Source of the DNA: Microvirga sp. BSC39
GTDB lineage: Bacteria > Pseudomonadota > Alphaproteobacteria > Rhizobiales > Beijerinckiaceae
Direction of reading: 5' to 3'
Assembly: GCF_000739015.1 (NCBI RefSeq)
Contig: NZ_JPUG01000049.1
Coordinates: 1 to 51,432 of the forward strand
DNA length: 51,432 nt
This document shows positions 8,703-18,268 of this stretch, piece after piece. The notes below the pieces were generated by a model that did no database searches, was not told where the DNA came from, and worked only from the letters and a program-made list of their open reading frames with translations. Made by a program: the position numbers and the translations under genes. Within the stretch, counting starts at the first letter, position 1, and each line of letters opens with the position of its first letter.

Positions 8703-8749
8703 AAATAATAAGGGCCGCGCTGAAGCGATCAGCGCGGCCCTTATTATTT
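8703..8749. terminator. Bidirectional terminator between gcrA and phoB
   Basis: A perfect 21-bp inverted repeat (8703-8723 and 8729-8749) with a 5-nt loop AGCGA. The GC core GGGCCGCGCTGA is flanked by AATAATA/TATTATT, so a U-rich tail follows the hairpin in both directions. It lies between the convergent ends of gcrA and phoB. Confidence 0.93.
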
Positions 8750-8764
8750 ACCCGGTGCTTTGCC

Positions 8765-9481
8765 TCAGGCCTCCAGAGCCTGCTCCTCGCGGGCGAAGGT
8801 CTCGTCGAAGGAATAGCCGGCGCCCCGCACGGTGCGGATGGGATCGGGCTTGCGCGGCAGGTTGATCGCCTTGCGCAGGCGGCCCACATGGACGTCCACC
8901 GTGCGCTCGTCGATGTAGACGTCGTGGCCCCAGACCGCATTGAGCAGGTGCTCGCGGGAGAAGACGCGGCCGGGGCTCTGCATCAGGAACTCCAGCAGGC
9001 GGAACTCCGTGGGACCCAGGTGGAGCTCCTGGTTGGCGCGGCGCACCCGGTGGGTTTCGCGGTCGAGCTCGATATCACCGGCCCTCAGAAGCGTTGCGAT
9101 ATGGGCAGGCTTCGTCCGGCGCAGGAGCGCGCGAACCCGCGCCAGCAGCTCCGGCACGGAGAAGGGCTTGACGATATAATCGTCGGCACCGGTCGACAGG
9201 CCGCGGATGCGGTCGCCCTCCTCGCCACGGGCCGTGAGCATGATCACCGGCAGGCGTTCGGTTTCCGAGCGCGCGCGGATGCGGCGGCACAGCTCGATGC
9301 CGGAGAGGCCGGGCAGCATCCAGTCGAGCAGCACGATGTCAGGCACCTGCTCGCGCAGGCGGATCTCCGCCTCGTCGCCGCGCGACACGCTGTCCACCTC
9401 GTAGCCTTCGGCCTCCAGGTTGTAGCGCAGGAGGAGCATGAGGGGCTCCTCATCCTCCACGATCAGAACGCGAGGCCCCAT
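8765..9481 (-). CDS. phoB: Phosphate regulon response regulator PhoB
   Basis: OmpR/PhoB-family regulator of phosphate starvation genes. The receiver domain (about 1-120) has the acidic pair in VEDEEP, phospho-acceptor aspartate in LLDWMLPG, the threonine in MLTARGEE and lysine in IVKPFS. The C-terminal winged helix (about 130-230) has GPTEFRLLEFLM, RTVDVHVGRLRKA and TVRGAGYSF. The ATG at 9481 follows the phoU stop by 2 bp; longer reading frames run into phoU. It is the last gene of the pst operon and presumably activates it through the Pho box at 14104-14131. Confidence 0.97.
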   Translation of the reverse strand: MGPRVLIVEDEEPLMLLLRYNLEAEGYEVDSVSRGDEAEIRLREQVPDIVLLDWMLPGLSGIELCRRIRARSETERLPVIMLTARGEEGDRIRGLSTGADDYIVKPFSVPELLARVRALLRRTKPAHIATLLRAGDIELDRETHRVRRANQELHLGPTEFRLLEFLMQSPGRVFSREHLLNAVWGHDVYIDERTVDVHVGRLRKAINLPRKPDPIRTVRGAGYSFDETFAREEQALEA

Positions 9482-9483
9482 GG

Positions 9484-10197
9484 TCAGGCTCCCGCCTCGA
9501 CCGTCGTGTCGATGGAGCGGTCGTTCTTCGGGCGGTCGATGGCCAGCGTCTCGGCCGTGACGAGGTAGTGAACCGTCTCGGCGATGTTGGTGGTGTGATC
9601 GCCGATGCGCTCGATGTTCTTGGCGCAGAAGAGAAGATGCGTGCAGAACGAGATATTGCGCGGGTCTTCCATCATGTAGGTCAGGAGTTCCCGGAACAGG
9701 GACGTGTAGAGCGCGTCGATGGCGCCGTCGCGCTTCCACACATCGAGTGCCTTCGCCGTGTCCTTCTGCGCATAGGCATCGAGCACGTCCTTGAGCTGGC
9801 CCATCACCAGATCGTTCATATGCCGGAGCCCGACCACGATCTTGTGCGGCTGGAAGTCGTCACCAATCGCCAGCGCCCGCTTGGCGATGTTCTTGGCGAG
9901 ATCGCCGATGCGCTCCACGTCGCCGGCAATGCGGATGGCCGAGATGGTCTCGCGCAGGTCGACCGCGAGAGGCTGGCGGCGCGCAATGGTAAGAATGGCG
10001 TTCTCCTCGACCTCGCGATGGAGAACGTCGAGGCGCGGGTCGGAGGCAATCACCGTCTGAGCCAGAGGCTTGTCGTGGCGCGCCAGCGCGGCGACGGAAT
10101 CGACCAGCATCTTCTCGGCGATGCCGCCCATCTCGGCGATGCGCTGCCGGAGCCCCTGGAGATCGGTGTCGTAGGAGCGGACGATATGCTCTGACAT
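9484..10197 (-). CDS. phoU: Phosphate signalling protein PhoU
   Basis: Negative modulator linking the Pst transporter to PhoR. The 237-residue all-helical protein contains two PhoU three-helix repeats. Each carries an ERIGD-type metal-binding motif: DVERIGDLAKNIA in the first half and NIERIGDHTTNIAE in the second. The ATG at 10197 is 25 bp from the end of pstB and its stop is 2 bp from phoB, so it is co-transcribed with both. Confidence 0.96.
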   Translation of the reverse strand: MSEHIVRSYDTDLQGLRQRIAEMGGIAEKMLVDSVAALARHDKPLAQTVIASDPRLDVLHREVEENAILTIARRQPLAVDLRETISAIRIAGDVERIGDLAKNIAKRALAIGDDFQPHKIVVGLRHMNDLVMGQLKDVLDAYAQKDTAKALDVWKRDGAIDALYTSLFRELLTYMMEDPRNISFCTHLLFCAKNIERIGDHTTNIAETVHYLVTAETLAIDRPKNDRSIDTTVEAGA

Positions 10198-10222
10198 GGA
10201 AGTCCTCCGTGAACCGCTTCGG

Positions 10223-11041
10223 TCAGCCGAAGCGGCCCGTGATGTAGTCCTGAGTCTGCTTCTTGGTGGGGTTCATGAACATCTTGGTCGTCGGGCCGAA
10301 CTCCACGACTTCTCCCAGATACATGAACGCCGTGAACTGCGAGATGCGCGCCGCCTGCTGCATGTTGTGCGTGACGATCACGATGGTGAACTCGGAGCGG
10401 AGCTGCTCGATGAGTTCCTCGATCTTGCCCGTGGAAATCGGATCGAGCGCCGAGGTCGGCTCGTCGAGGAGGATCACTTCGGGCTTCTGCGCGATGGTGC
10501 GGGCGATGCACAGGCGCTGCTGCTGGCCACCGGACAGGCTCATGCCGGACTGACGCAGCTTGTCCTTCGCTTCGTCCCACAGGGCCGCCTTGCGCAGGGC
10601 CTCCTCGACGCGGCCGTCGAGTTCGGATTTCGGCAGCCTCTCATAGAGTTTGATGCCGAAGGCGATGTTGTCGTAGATCGACATCGGGAACGGCGTCGGC
10701 TTCTGGAACACCATGCCGACGCGGGCGCGAAGCTCGTTCACGTCGATGGAAGACGAGAGAACGTTCTGGCCGTCGAGCAGGATCTCGCCGTCGGCGCGCT
10801 GCTCGGGATACAGACTGTAGATGCGGTTGAAGGTGCGCAGCAGCGTCGACTTCCCGCAGCCGGACGGCCCGATCAGCGCCGTCACCTGACGGTCGTAGAA
10901 ATCGAGATTGATGTCCTTGAGACTGCGGAAGTCGCCGTAATAGAAGTTCAGATCTCTGACGGCGATGCGCACCGGCGCTTCGGCATTCCCGGCGGCGGCT
11001 CTTCCGACGGCGCTGCTCGTGTTGAGGGCAATCGTGCTCAT
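10223..11041 (-). CDS. pstB: Phosphate ABC transporter ATP-binding protein
   Basis: ATPase of the high-affinity phosphate importer. Walker A is GPSGCGKST, the signature is LSGGQQQR, Walker B is [13 protein letters not shown], and the H-loop is VTHNMQQA. At 272 residues it has the usual PstB length. It includes PstB-typical [14 protein letters not shown] and [14 protein letters not shown]. The ATG overlaps the pstA stop by 4 bp (ATGA), so the two are coupled. Confidence 0.98.
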   Translation of the reverse strand: MSTIALNTSSAVGRAAAGNAEAPVRIAVRDLNFYYGDFRSLKDINLDFYDRQVTALIGPSGCGKSTLLRTFNRIYSLYPEQRADGEILLDGQNVLSSSIDVNELRARVGMVFQKPTPFPMSIYDNIAFGIKLYERLPKSELDGRVEEALRKAALWDEAKDKLRQSGMSLSGGQQQRLCIARTIAQKPEVILLDEPTSALDPISTGKIEELIEQLRSEFTIVIVTHNMQQAARISQFTAFMYLGEVVEFGPTTKMFMNPTKKQTQDYITGRFG

Positions 11042-11943
11042 CGGACTTTATCCTTCCTCAGGAGCAGGCGCGCCACGATCGACAGCGCCAGGATCGACAT
11101 GGTGATGATGAGGGCGCCGGCCCATGCCAGTTCGCGCCAGTTCTCGTACGGCGAAAGGGCGAACTGGAAGATCATGACCGGCAGGTTCGCGACGCCGCCC
11201 ATCAGGGTCGGGCTGAACCAGAAATTGTTGTTGAGGGCGGTGAACAGCAGCGGCGCTGTCTCGCCGGCAATGCGGGCGGTGGCCAGCAGCACGCCCGTGA
11301 CCATGCCGGCGCGCGCCGCCTTCCAGCTGATCTTGATGATCACGGTCGACATGGGCGCGCCGAGCGCTGCACCCGCCTCACGCAGCGAACCCGGAACGAG
11401 GCGCAGCATGTCCTCGGTGGTGCGCACGATCACCGGCACTGCGATGATTGCAAGCGCCACGCCGCCGGCCCAGCCGGAATAGCCGCCCATGGGCTGCACC
11501 ATGAGCATGTAGACGAAGAGACCGATCAGAATGCTGGGCGCCGCGAGCAGGATGTCGTTTACGAAGCGGATGACTTCCGCAAGCTTCGAACTCTTGCCGT
11601 ACTCGGCCAGGTATGTGCCGGCCAGCACGCCGACGGGCGTTGCCACGACGATGCCGAGGAAGGTCAGGATGAGGCTGCCCACGATGGCATTGGCGATGCC
11701 GCCGCCCTGGGTTCCCGGTCCCGGCGTGGTCTCGGTGAAGACCGCCGGCGACAGGCCGCCGATTCCCTCGACAAGGAGCATGAGAAGGATCCAGCCGAGG
11801 ACAAACGCGCCCAGGACCGTGAAGAGGGTGCAGATGATCTTGAGAGCGCGGTCGGCCACATGGCGGCTGCGGCGCACGCGTCCCCAGGGGGCAGGAGCGG
11901 TTGTCGGCTCGGTTGAAGCCTGATGCTGCAGAGCGATATCCAT
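11038..11943 (-). CDS. pstA: Phosphate ABC transporter permease PstA
   Basis: One of the two inner-membrane channel subunits of the Pst importer. The 301-residue protein has a cytoplasmic N-terminus, about six transmembrane helices and the EAA-type loop [21 protein letters not shown] start at the ATG at 11943 because AGGAGG lies 5 nt upstream; a TTG one codon earlier is too close to it. The conserved [15 protein letters not shown] segment appears as [14 protein letters not shown]. Confidence 0.96.
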   Translation of the reverse strand: MDIALQHQASTEPTTAPAPWGRVRRSRHVADRALKIICTLFTVLGAFVLGWILLMLLVEGIGGLSPAVFTETTPGPGTQGGGIANAIVGSLILTFLGIVVATPVGVLAGTYLAEYGKSSKLAEVIRFVNDILLAAPSILIGLFVYMLMVQPMGGYSGWAGGVALAIIAVPVIVRTTEDMLRLVPGSLREAGAALGAPMSTVIIKISWKAARAGMVTGVLLATARIAGETAPLLFTALNNNFWFSPTLMGGVANLPVMIFQFALSPYENWRELAWAGALIITMSILALSIVARLLLRKDKVR

Positions 11944-11953
11944 CAAATCCTCC

Positions 11954-12928
11954 TCAACCCACCTTCACCCGTGACACCAGCAGCCGGGCGAGCACGAGCA
12001 CGGTGAACGTGACCAGGAACAGGATGCAGCCCAGAGCCATGAGCGCATTGAGCTGCAGGCCGATGGCCTCGTTGAACTCATTGGCGATGCGCGATGCGAT
12101 GGTGGAGCCCGGATCGAAGAGCGAACCCGACAGGCGGTTCGCGTTCCCGACCACGAAGGTCACGGCCATGGTCTCGCCGAGAGCGCGGCCGAGCCCGAGC
12201 ATGATCGCCCCGATGATGCTGACGCCCGCCTGCGGCAGGAGCACGTTGCGCACGACCTCCCAGGTGGTGCAGCCGATGCCGTAGGCGCTCTCGCGCAGCA
12301 CAGAAGGGATCTGATCGAGAATGTCGCGCGCGATCGACGCGATAAACGGAATGATCATGATCGCCAGGATGATGCCGGCCGTCAGGATGCCGACGCCGGA
12401 CGGCGTGCGGGCATACAGAATGGTGCCGATAATCGGCATTCCCTCGACGATGTTGGAGACGGGAACCTGAACGTAGTTGGCGAACAGAGGCGCGAAGACG
12501 AAAAGGCCCCACATGCCGTAGATGATGCTGGGAACGGCTGCGAGCAGTTCGATGGTCGTCGCAACAGGCCGCTTGAGCCAGGGCGGGCAGAGCTGCGTCA
12601 GGAAGATGGCGATGCCCAGGGAAAGAGGCACGCCGATCACGAGGGCGATCAAGGCCGTCGTCAGGGTGCCGACGATGGCAACCCAGGCGCCGTACTGGTC
12701 TTCGTTGACGTTCCAGACGCTCGACGTGATGAACCCGAAGCCGAATTCACGGAAGGCGGGCATCCCGCCGTAGATCATCGATCCGATGATGCCCAGCAAC
12801 ACGATGAGCACCAGAAGGGCCGATGCGAGGCTGGCTAGCCGGAAGAGCCGGTCGAAGCTTGGAGGAGTGGACCGACGAGCGGGAGCATCCGCGCTCGAAA
12901 CGAGACGTTCTTGCGAGAGAGCTACCAT
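11954..12928 (-). CDS. pstC: Phosphate ABC transporter permease PstC
   Basis: Partner of PstA in the membrane channel. The 324-residue protein has a first helix at about 30-52 ([20 protein letters not shown]), about six helices in all and the ABC loop [20 protein letters not shown]. The [16 protein letters not shown] motif is typical of PstC. It starts 35 bp after pstS and ends 10 bp before pstA. The ribosome binding site is weak, which may lower its level relative to pstS. Confidence 0.96.
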   Translation of the reverse strand: MVALSQERLVSSADAPARRSTPPSFDRLFRLASLASALLVLIVLLGIIGSMIYGGMPAFREFGFGFITSSVWNVNEDQYGAWVAIVGTLTTALIALVIGVPLSLGIAIFLTQLCPPWLKRPVATTIELLAAVPSIIYGMWGLFVFAPLFANYVQVPVSNIVEGMPIIGTILYARTPSGVGILTAGIILAIMIIPFIASIARDILDQIPSVLRESAYGIGCTTWEVVRNVLLPQAGVSIIGAIMLGLGRALGETMAVTFVVGNANRLSGSLFDPGSTIASRIANEFNEAIGLQLNALMALGCILFLVTFTVLVLARLLVSRVKVG

Positions 12929-12963
12929 TCGCCGATCCGCTGTGTTGTTTGATCGAGGTCAGA

Positions 12964-14007
12964 TTACTGCGTGAAGACCGGCTGGCCCGAAGCGTTCTTG
13001 ATCTCGCTCTTCCACGTCGCGCGCACCTGATCCTTCAGCTGAGCGGGAAGCGGCACATAGTCGAGCTCGACAGCCATCTTGTCGCCGTTCTTGAACGACC
13101 AGTCGAAGAACTTCAGGGCCTCGGCCACCTGCTCCGGCTTCTCCGGATTCTTGGGAACGAGGATGAAGGTCGGAGCCGTGATCGGCCAAGCCTCGTCGCC
13201 GGCCTGGTTCGTCAGCGAGATGCCGTAGCCGGGAGCCGACGTCCAGTCGGCATTGGCGGCGGCAGCCTGGAACGTCTTGGCTTCCGGCGACACGAACTTG
13301 CCGTTCTTGTTCTGGAGCTGAGCGAACGGGATGCTGTTCTGCTTGGCGTAGGCGTATTCCACGTAGCCGATCGAATTCGGCACCTGCTTCACGAGAGCGG
13401 CGACGCCCTCATTGCCCTTGCCGCCCTGGCCGACGGGCCATTGCACCGATGCGCCCACACCCGGTCCGCTCTTCCAGGTCTCGGAAACCTGAGACAGGTA
13501 GGTGGTGAACACGCTGGTGGTGCCCGATCCATCGGAGCGGTAGACCGGAGTGATCGAAGCGTCGGGGAGCTTTACGCCCTGGTTCGCCTGGGCGATCTTG
13601 GCGTCATTCCACTTGGAGATCTTGCCGTTGAAGATGTCGGCGAGAACCTCGCCCGTCAGCTTCAGCTGGCCGGCGGAAACGCCCTGGATGTTGTAGACGG
13701 GCACAACGCCGCCCATGACGGCCGGAAACTGGACGAAGCCGTCCTTCTGAAGCTCTTCGCCCTTCAGGGGAGCATCGGTCGCGCCGAAATCGACGGTCTT
13801 GGCCCGGATCTGGCGGATGCCGCCGCTGGAGCCGATGGACTGATAGTTCAGTCGGTTACCCGTCTCCTTGTTATAGGCCTCAGCCCATTTGGCGTAGATC
13901 GGGAACGGGAACGTCGCGCCTGCGCCGGTGATGTCAGCGGCAGAGGCCGTGGTCGTAAAGCTCGCGACGGCAAGGCCAGCCGCAATGGCGAAGGACATGA
14001 TCTTCAA
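12964..14007 (-). CDS. pstS: Phosphate-binding periplasmic protein PstS
   Basis: High-affinity phosphate receptor. It has a Sec signal peptide (about residues 1-23, ending TTTASA before ADITGAGATFP) and the PstS fold with QSIGSSGGIRQI, DFGATDAPL and YRSDGSGTTSVFT, which contain phosphate-contacting residues. The product is 347 residues. The start is an unusual TTG at 14007: GGAG lies 8 nt upstream of it, whereas the in-frame ATG at 13998 would be 17 nt away. It is the first gene of pstSCAB-phoU-phoB, directly downstream of a triple Pho box. Confidence 0.96.
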   Translation of the reverse strand: MKIMSFAIAAGLAVASFTTTASAADITGAGATFPFPIYAKWAEAYNKETGNRLNYQSIGSSGGIRQIRAKTVDFGATDAPLKGEELQKDGFVQFPAVMGGVVPVYNIQGVSAGQLKLTGEVLADIFNGKISKWNDAKIAQANQGVKLPDASITPVYRSDGSGTTSVFTTYLSQVSETWKSGPGVGASVQWPVGQGGKGNEGVAALVKQVPNSIGYVEYAYAKQNSIPFAQLQNKNGKFVSPEAKTFQAAAANADWTSAPGYGISLTNQAGDEAWPITAPTFILVPKNPEKPEQVAEALKFFDWSFKNGDKMAVELDYVPLPAQLKDQVRATWKSEIKNASGQPVFTQ

Positions 14008-14103
14008 GGGTCAATCTCCTGTTCATGCAGTGTGACAGGTGGCTTCGAAAGCCAAGGCCCGTGTCACGCGATGGGACAGCTAGGCCCGACGGATGTCTCC
14101 TCT

Positions 14104-14131
14104 ACGACAGTTGGATGACAATTACATGACA
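14104..14131 (-). promoter_or_regulatory. Triple Pho box upstream of pstS
   Basis: On the reverse strand three direct repeats TGTCAT, TGTCAT, TGTCGT stand exactly 11 bp apart (14126-14131, 14115-14120, 14104-14109). This is the PhoB half-site spacing. The box lies about 100 bp upstream of pstS in the phoR-pstS gap, as expected for a PhoB-activated promoter in which the box replaces the -35. Confidence 0.88.
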
Positions 14132-14186
14132 CCCTCGAAGGATCCCTTGGAATGTCTCGATTTCCGTCCTGGGGAAAGTTGGCTGA

Positions 14187-15485
14187 TCAGGAGCGCGCCT
14201 CGGGCAACGTCACCGTGAACCGAGCGCCCTGCCCCGGCTCGCTGGCGATGTCGAAATGGCCCCGATGGCGATTGACGATGTGCTTGACGATAGCCAGTCC
14301 CAGGCCCGTTCCGCCCTTGTCGCGGCTCTGCGCTACGTCGGCCCGGTAGAACCGCTCGGTCAGGCGCGGCAGATGCTCGGGCGCAATGCCGGGTCCGTAA
14401 TCCTGAACGGCGAAGGTGACGTGGGGACCCTGCTCGCCGTGGGAGGCCCCGATGCTATCGACCTCTATGTCCACCCTGCCGCCGCTTTCGCCATACTTCA
14501 CGGCATTCTCGATCAGATTCTCCGCCACGCGCAGAAGCTCGTCGCGGTCCCCGCGCACAAGGATGGACTGCCCGGGCAGCTTGGCCTGGATGACGACGCC
14601 CCTCTCCCGGGCCATGGGCGACAGGGTCTCCACCATCTGGGACACGATGGAGGCCAGATCGACATTCTGGGTCGGCGAGACATGCGCCCGCATCTCGATG
14701 CGCGACAGGGACAGGAGATCGTCGATCAATCGCTTCATGCGCTGCGCCTGCCCCTTCATGATGTCGAGGAAGCGCTCCCGGGCCTTCACGTCGTCGCGGG
14801 CCGGACCCTGCAGGGTCTCGATGAAGCCGAGGACCGAGGCTAGGGGAGTGCGCAGCTCATGGCTCGCATTGGCCACGAAGTCGGCCCGCATGGCCTCCAG
14901 GCGCCGGGCCGAGGTGAGATCGCGAAAGAACAGGACGACCCCGGCCTGAACCCCGGTGCTGGGCGCATCGGCCTGGAGGGGACCGATATGAACCTCGAAG
15001 GTGCGCTCGGTGGGAACCCGTTCGGAATATTCCACCTTCAGGGGCTCGCCCTTCTCCAGAACCCTCTGGATGCCGTCGAGCACGTCGGGGCTGCGGAGAG
15101 CGAAGGACAAAGGATGCCCCGTCTTCAATCCGCTCAGGAGCCCATAGGCGGCCTTGTTGCCCTCAAGGACCACGGCGCGCTGATCCACCAGGATGACCGG
15201 ATCGGGGATCTGGGCCAGAACCGCCTCGGCGATGCTCGATTGCTGGGGCTTGTTTGGCTGTGATCGAACCCCGACCCCGAGGCTGCGCTTCGGACTGGCA
15301 ACCAAGAAGCCAGCCATGATGGCAACGGCAGCCCAGAGCAGAAGCCAGGCATCTCCATTGCCCTGCACCAGGGCAACAATCACCATGACGAAACACGTGA
15401 CCACCGCAGCCCGCAGGGCTGCATCACGCAGGAGTGCAGCGCCCTGGAGTTTGGGTTCCGGCGTCGGATCTTTGGGATCGCTCAT
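14187..15485 (-). CDS. phoR: Phosphate regulon sensor histidine kinase PhoR
   Basis: Membrane kinase that phosphorylates PhoB. Visible are two transmembrane helices (about 26-65), a PAS domain (AEAVLAQIPDPVILVD onwards), the H-box NASHELRTPLASVLGF, the N-box AENLIENAVKYG, and G-boxes DYGPGIA and GGTGLGLAI. I use the ATG at 15485 (432 residues) although no clear ribosome binding site precedes it. A GTG at 15533 would add 16 residues but lies in a hairpin region. The gene is outside the pst Pho box, so it may have its own upstream promoter, or share one with the membrane protein gene before it. Confidence 0.95.
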   Translation of the reverse strand: MSDPKDPTPEPKLQGAALLRDAALRAAVVTCFVMVIVALVQGNGDAWLLLWAAVAIMAGFLVASPKRSLGVGVRSQPNKPQQSSIAEAVLAQIPDPVILVDQRAVVLEGNKAAYGLLSGLKTGHPLSFALRSPDVLDGIQRVLEKGEPLKVEYSERVPTERTFEVHIGPLQADAPSTGVQAGVVLFFRDLTSARRLEAMRADFVANASHELRTPLASVLGFIETLQGPARDDVKARERFLDIMKGQAQRMKRLIDDLLSLSRIEMRAHVSPTQNVDLASIVSQMVETLSPMARERGVVIQAKLPGQSILVRGDRDELLRVAENLIENAVKYGESGGRVDIEVDSIGASHGEQGPHVTFAVQDYGPGIAPEHLPRLTERFYRADVAQSRDKGGTGLGLAIVKHIVNRHRGHFDIASEPGQGARFTVTLPEARS

Positions 15486-15509
15486 GGAACGGAGGGTCTC
15501 GGAAAAGTT

Positions 15510-15531
15510 GCCTGCCTTCTTTAAGGCAGGC
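15510..15531 (-). terminator. Possible weak terminator upstream of phoR
   Basis: Inverted repeat GCCTGCC/GGCAGGC (15510-15516 and 15525-15531), followed on the reverse strand by AACTTTTCC. It could end transcripts from the upstream membrane protein gene. The U-run is short, so read-through into phoR is likely. Confidence 0.4.
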
Positions 15532-15542
15532 ACCGGCAGGTG

Positions 15543-16607
15543 TCATCTCCCGCCAAGCTCTGCCCCAGCGGCGACCTCATCGTCATCGGGTTTGAACGAG
15601 AGCCGCGCCGCCCGGATCCGATTGCGAATTTCATAGCCCCCCAGAAGCGCGAGTGCGATCACGAAGGGCACGAGATAATAGCACAGACGGTAGAGGAGCA
15701 GCGCTCCCAGGACCGGCTCTCTCGGGTAACTTGAGAGGGCGAGCAGGATGGTGGCCTCGAAGACACCCAATCCACCCGGTGCATGGCTCGCCACCCCCAG
15801 CATGACGGCGAAGATGTAGACCGCCACGAAGGTCTCGAAGTTGAGGCCATGTCCGCCCGGCAGGAGCACGAAGAGAACCCCCGCGCCTGCACAGACATCG
15901 CCGGCGCCGATCAGGATCTGGGCCAGGGACAGCCGAAAGCCCGGCAGCTCCAGCTTCCAGCCCTGGATCTTCACGGAGCGGCGCTTGAGCGAAACCCAGA
16001 CCATGTAGGTCACGACGAAGACGGCGGCGCCCAATCCGACAAGCTGGTTCATCCAGATATGCGTATAGACGAGGCTCGCCAGCTCGTCGGCCTTGCTGAT
16101 CAGGCTCCAGGCGAGCACAAGGGCCATGCCGAGCCAGAAGGTCACCCCGGCGATCACGGTGAGGCTTGCTACCCGCCCCGGCTTCACGCCCTTGGGCGAA
16201 TAGATCCAGTAGCGGACCGTTCCGGCCGTGAGCAGCGGGAAGCCCAGGGTGAAGCTCACCGCATAGCTCGTGAAGGAAGCCAGAGCCGTGGTGCGGTAGG
16301 GGATCTGCAGCTTGAGCTGGCGCAGTGCAATGGCGTCGTAGCAGGTCAGCAGGCCATAACTGATGGCGGTGAGGAGCACCGCCAGCCCGATCTGACGCGG
16401 GCTAGCGGCCGTGAATGCGGATTTCAGCTCATAGACGTCGATGTCGGATACGATGTGCCAGAGAACGACCAGCGAAGCGCCGAACAGAAGAATGCTCGCG
16501 GCCATCCCGATCCAGGCGAACCGGCGGGAGCGGCGCTCCTTCGGCTGAAGGGCTTCGGCAGATGACATCTCCGGTGGAGGCACCGGGCGGGAGCTCATAT
16601 CGTTCAT
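15543..16607 (-). CDS. UPF0104 / lysylphosphatidylglycerol synthase TM-region family membrane protein
   Basis: An integral membrane protein of about 354 residues with about eight hydrophobic helices, resembling the flippase-like transmembrane part of MprF and the YbhN family. Family features are TSYAVSFTLGFPLLTAGTVRYW and the C-terminal VASHAPGGLGVFEATIL. It lacks the cytoplasmic aminoacyl-transferase domain of MprF, so lysyl-lipid synthesis should not be assumed; lipid translocation is a guess from the family. The start is uncertain: ATG at 16607 is used, with TTG at 16619 and ATG at 16598 as alternatives, none with a strong ribosome binding site. It precedes phoR on the same strand. Confidence 0.8.
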   Translation of the reverse strand: MNDMSSRPVPPPEMSSAEALQPKERRSRRFAWIGMAASILLFGASLVVLWHIVSDIDVYELKSAFTAASPRQIGLAVLLTAISYGLLTCYDAIALRQLKLQIPYRTTALASFTSYAVSFTLGFPLLTAGTVRYWIYSPKGVKPGRVASLTVIAGVTFWLGMALVLAWSLISKADELASLVYTHIWMNQLVGLGAAVFVVTYMVWVSLKRRSVKIQGWKLELPGFRLSLAQILIGAGDVCAGAGVLFVLLPGGHGLNFETFVAVYIFAVMLGVASHAPGGLGVFEATILLALSSYPREPVLGALLLYRLCYYLVPFVIALALLGGYEIRNRIRAARLSFKPDDDEVAAGAELGGR

Positions 16608-16870
16608 GAAAACTGTCAATCAGCCTCAGCGGAGGAAAGATCGCATCAAGGTGCGCGGGCTGTCCTGCATCTAGGCGCTGACGAGGAGAACCGCCAGACG
16701 CAGGCGGCCTTTTAATGGTTTCGCCGGACTGACGCTACTCTTTGAGCCGAGAAAATGCACATTGGGGCGGATGTGGGTTGTCAGCCTCGAAAAAGGCCTA
16801 CAACAATGCTTGCCTGAGCTAAGCCGAATTGTGAGTGACTTTGGCCGTATGGGTGGCCCGGGAGTTCTGC

Positions 16871-18262
16871 GTGGATTTCAAGGATACAGAAACCCAATAT
16901 GCCGTTCTGGCGGAGTCTCTGCCCCAACTCGTCTGGTCGTCCCGACCGGATGGATATGTCGATTACGTCAACCGCCGCTGGCGTGAATATACAGGCCGTT
17001 CGGGCGAGCAGATCTTGGGCGACGGATGGCGGGAATCCGTTCACCCGGACGATCTGGCTCAAGTCCAGGATCATTGGAAGCGCTCCCTCGAATCCGGACA
17101 GGCCTACGAATGGGAATACCGGATCAGGAGCGCCGCAGGAGACCACCAGTGGTTCTTAAGCCGTGCGATTCCGATTCAGGACCTCACCGGCAGGATCACT
17201 CGCTGGTTCGGCACGAGCACCAATATCGATGAGCAGAAGAGGACGGAGGAAGCCGCCCGGATGCTCGAGAGCCAGTATCGCCTGGCTCTGGAGGCTGCCC
17301 ATCTCGGCACATGGCAGATCGATCTGGATAACAACCAGATCACCTGGGACGAGGAAAGCTGCGCCCTCTACCACATCCCGCACAATGGATTGTACAGCCT
17401 CCCGCTCGACAAAGCCTTGAACATGATCCATCCCGAGGATCGGGAGGACGCGAAGGCGCGGATCGCCGCTGCCGCCGCTCCAGACTCGGACGGCAAATAC
17501 GACAACCGCTACCGGGCGCAGCTTCCCGACGGGAGCCTGCGCTGGTTCCGTTCTCACGGGCAGGCCCTTCATGTGAACGACGGCGGCACGCGCCGCGCCG
17601 TCAGTCTTTATGGCGTGATCAGCGACATCACGGAGCGCCAAGCCCTCGAAGAGGCACAGAAGCTTCTGACCAGGGAACTCAATCATCGCGTGAAGAACCT
17701 GTTCGCCATCGCGAACGGCATGGTGTCGATGACGGCCCGCACGGCCAAAGACCCCAAGGACATGGCGACGGCCCTGCGCGGGCGCCTCAGCGCCCTGTCG
17801 CGGGCCCATGAGCTGGTCCAGCCAGCCTCGATAACGGAGCCTGGAGCCGGCACCGACGTCGAGCTCTCCCGCCTGATCGAGGCTGTCCTCGAACCCTACA
17901 GGCAATCCGGCCAGAACAGGATCGCCATTGAGGGCCCCAGCGTTGCCGTGGGCTCCAACACGACGACGAGCCTTGCCCTGGTCCTGCATGAGCTCGCCAC
18001 CAACGCGGCGAAATATGGGTGTCTCTCCTGTCCGGAGGGCGAGCTCACCATCCATTGGACGCTCCAGGGCGAGGACGTGGACCTCCTCTGGACCGAAAGC
18101 GGCGGCCCTTCCATCGAGGCCCCTCCAAGCTTCGAAGGGTTCGGCACGCAACTGTCTCAGAGGAGCATCGCCGGACAGCTCGGAGGCACCCTCGATCGGG
18201 ACTGGCGGCCGGAGGGCCTGCGCGTTCACATGGTCGTTCCCGTCAACCGGCTGAGCGCCTGA
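16871..18262 (+). CDS. PAS-PAS HWE-family sensor histidine kinase
   Basis: A soluble 463-residue kinase without predicted membrane segments. Two PAS/PAC modules (about 10-125 and 140-260) contain YVNRRWREYTG and GTSTNIDEQKR, then HLGTWQIDLD and GVISDITERQA. The HWE-type dimerisation/phosphorylation segment follows, ELNHRVKNLFAIANG, with phospho-histidine near residue 272. The ATPase has LVLHELATNAAKYG and an LLWTESGGP segment. I start at the GTG at 16871, which has GGGAG 6 nt upstream. No response regulator is adjacent. HWE kinases often feed single-domain regulators or the PhyR general stress pathway; that link is inference here. cobP follows by 6 bp. Confidence 0.9.
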   Translation: MDFKDTETQYAVLAESLPQLVWSSRPDGYVDYVNRRWREYTGRSGEQILGDGWRESVHPDDLAQVQDHWKRSLESGQAYEWEYRIRSAAGDHQWFLSRAIPIQDLTGRITRWFGTSTNIDEQKRTEEAARMLESQYRLALEAAHLGTWQIDLDNNQITWDEESCALYHIPHNGLYSLPLDKALNMIHPEDREDAKARIAAAAAPDSDGKYDNRYRAQLPDGSLRWFRSHGQALHVNDGGTRRAVSLYGVISDITERQALEEAQKLLTRELNHRVKNLFAIANGMVSMTARTAKDPKDMATALRGRLSALSRAHELVQPASITEPGAGTDVELSRLIEAVLEPYRQSGQNRIAIEGPSVAVGSNTTTSLALVLHELATNAAKYGCLSCPEGELTIHWTLQGEDVDLLWTESGGPSIEAPPSFEGFGTQLSQRSIAGQLGGTLDRDWRPEGLRVHMVVPVNRLSA

Positions 18263-18268
18263 CCGGTC

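Noticed and set aside
10196..11482. A 428-codon open frame antisense to pstB and pstA
   Set aside because: It lies opposite two clearly identified transporter genes and has no family features.
15543..16607. MprF lysyl-phosphatidylglycerol synthase
   Set aside because: Only the membrane part is present; the aminoacyl-transferase domain is missing.
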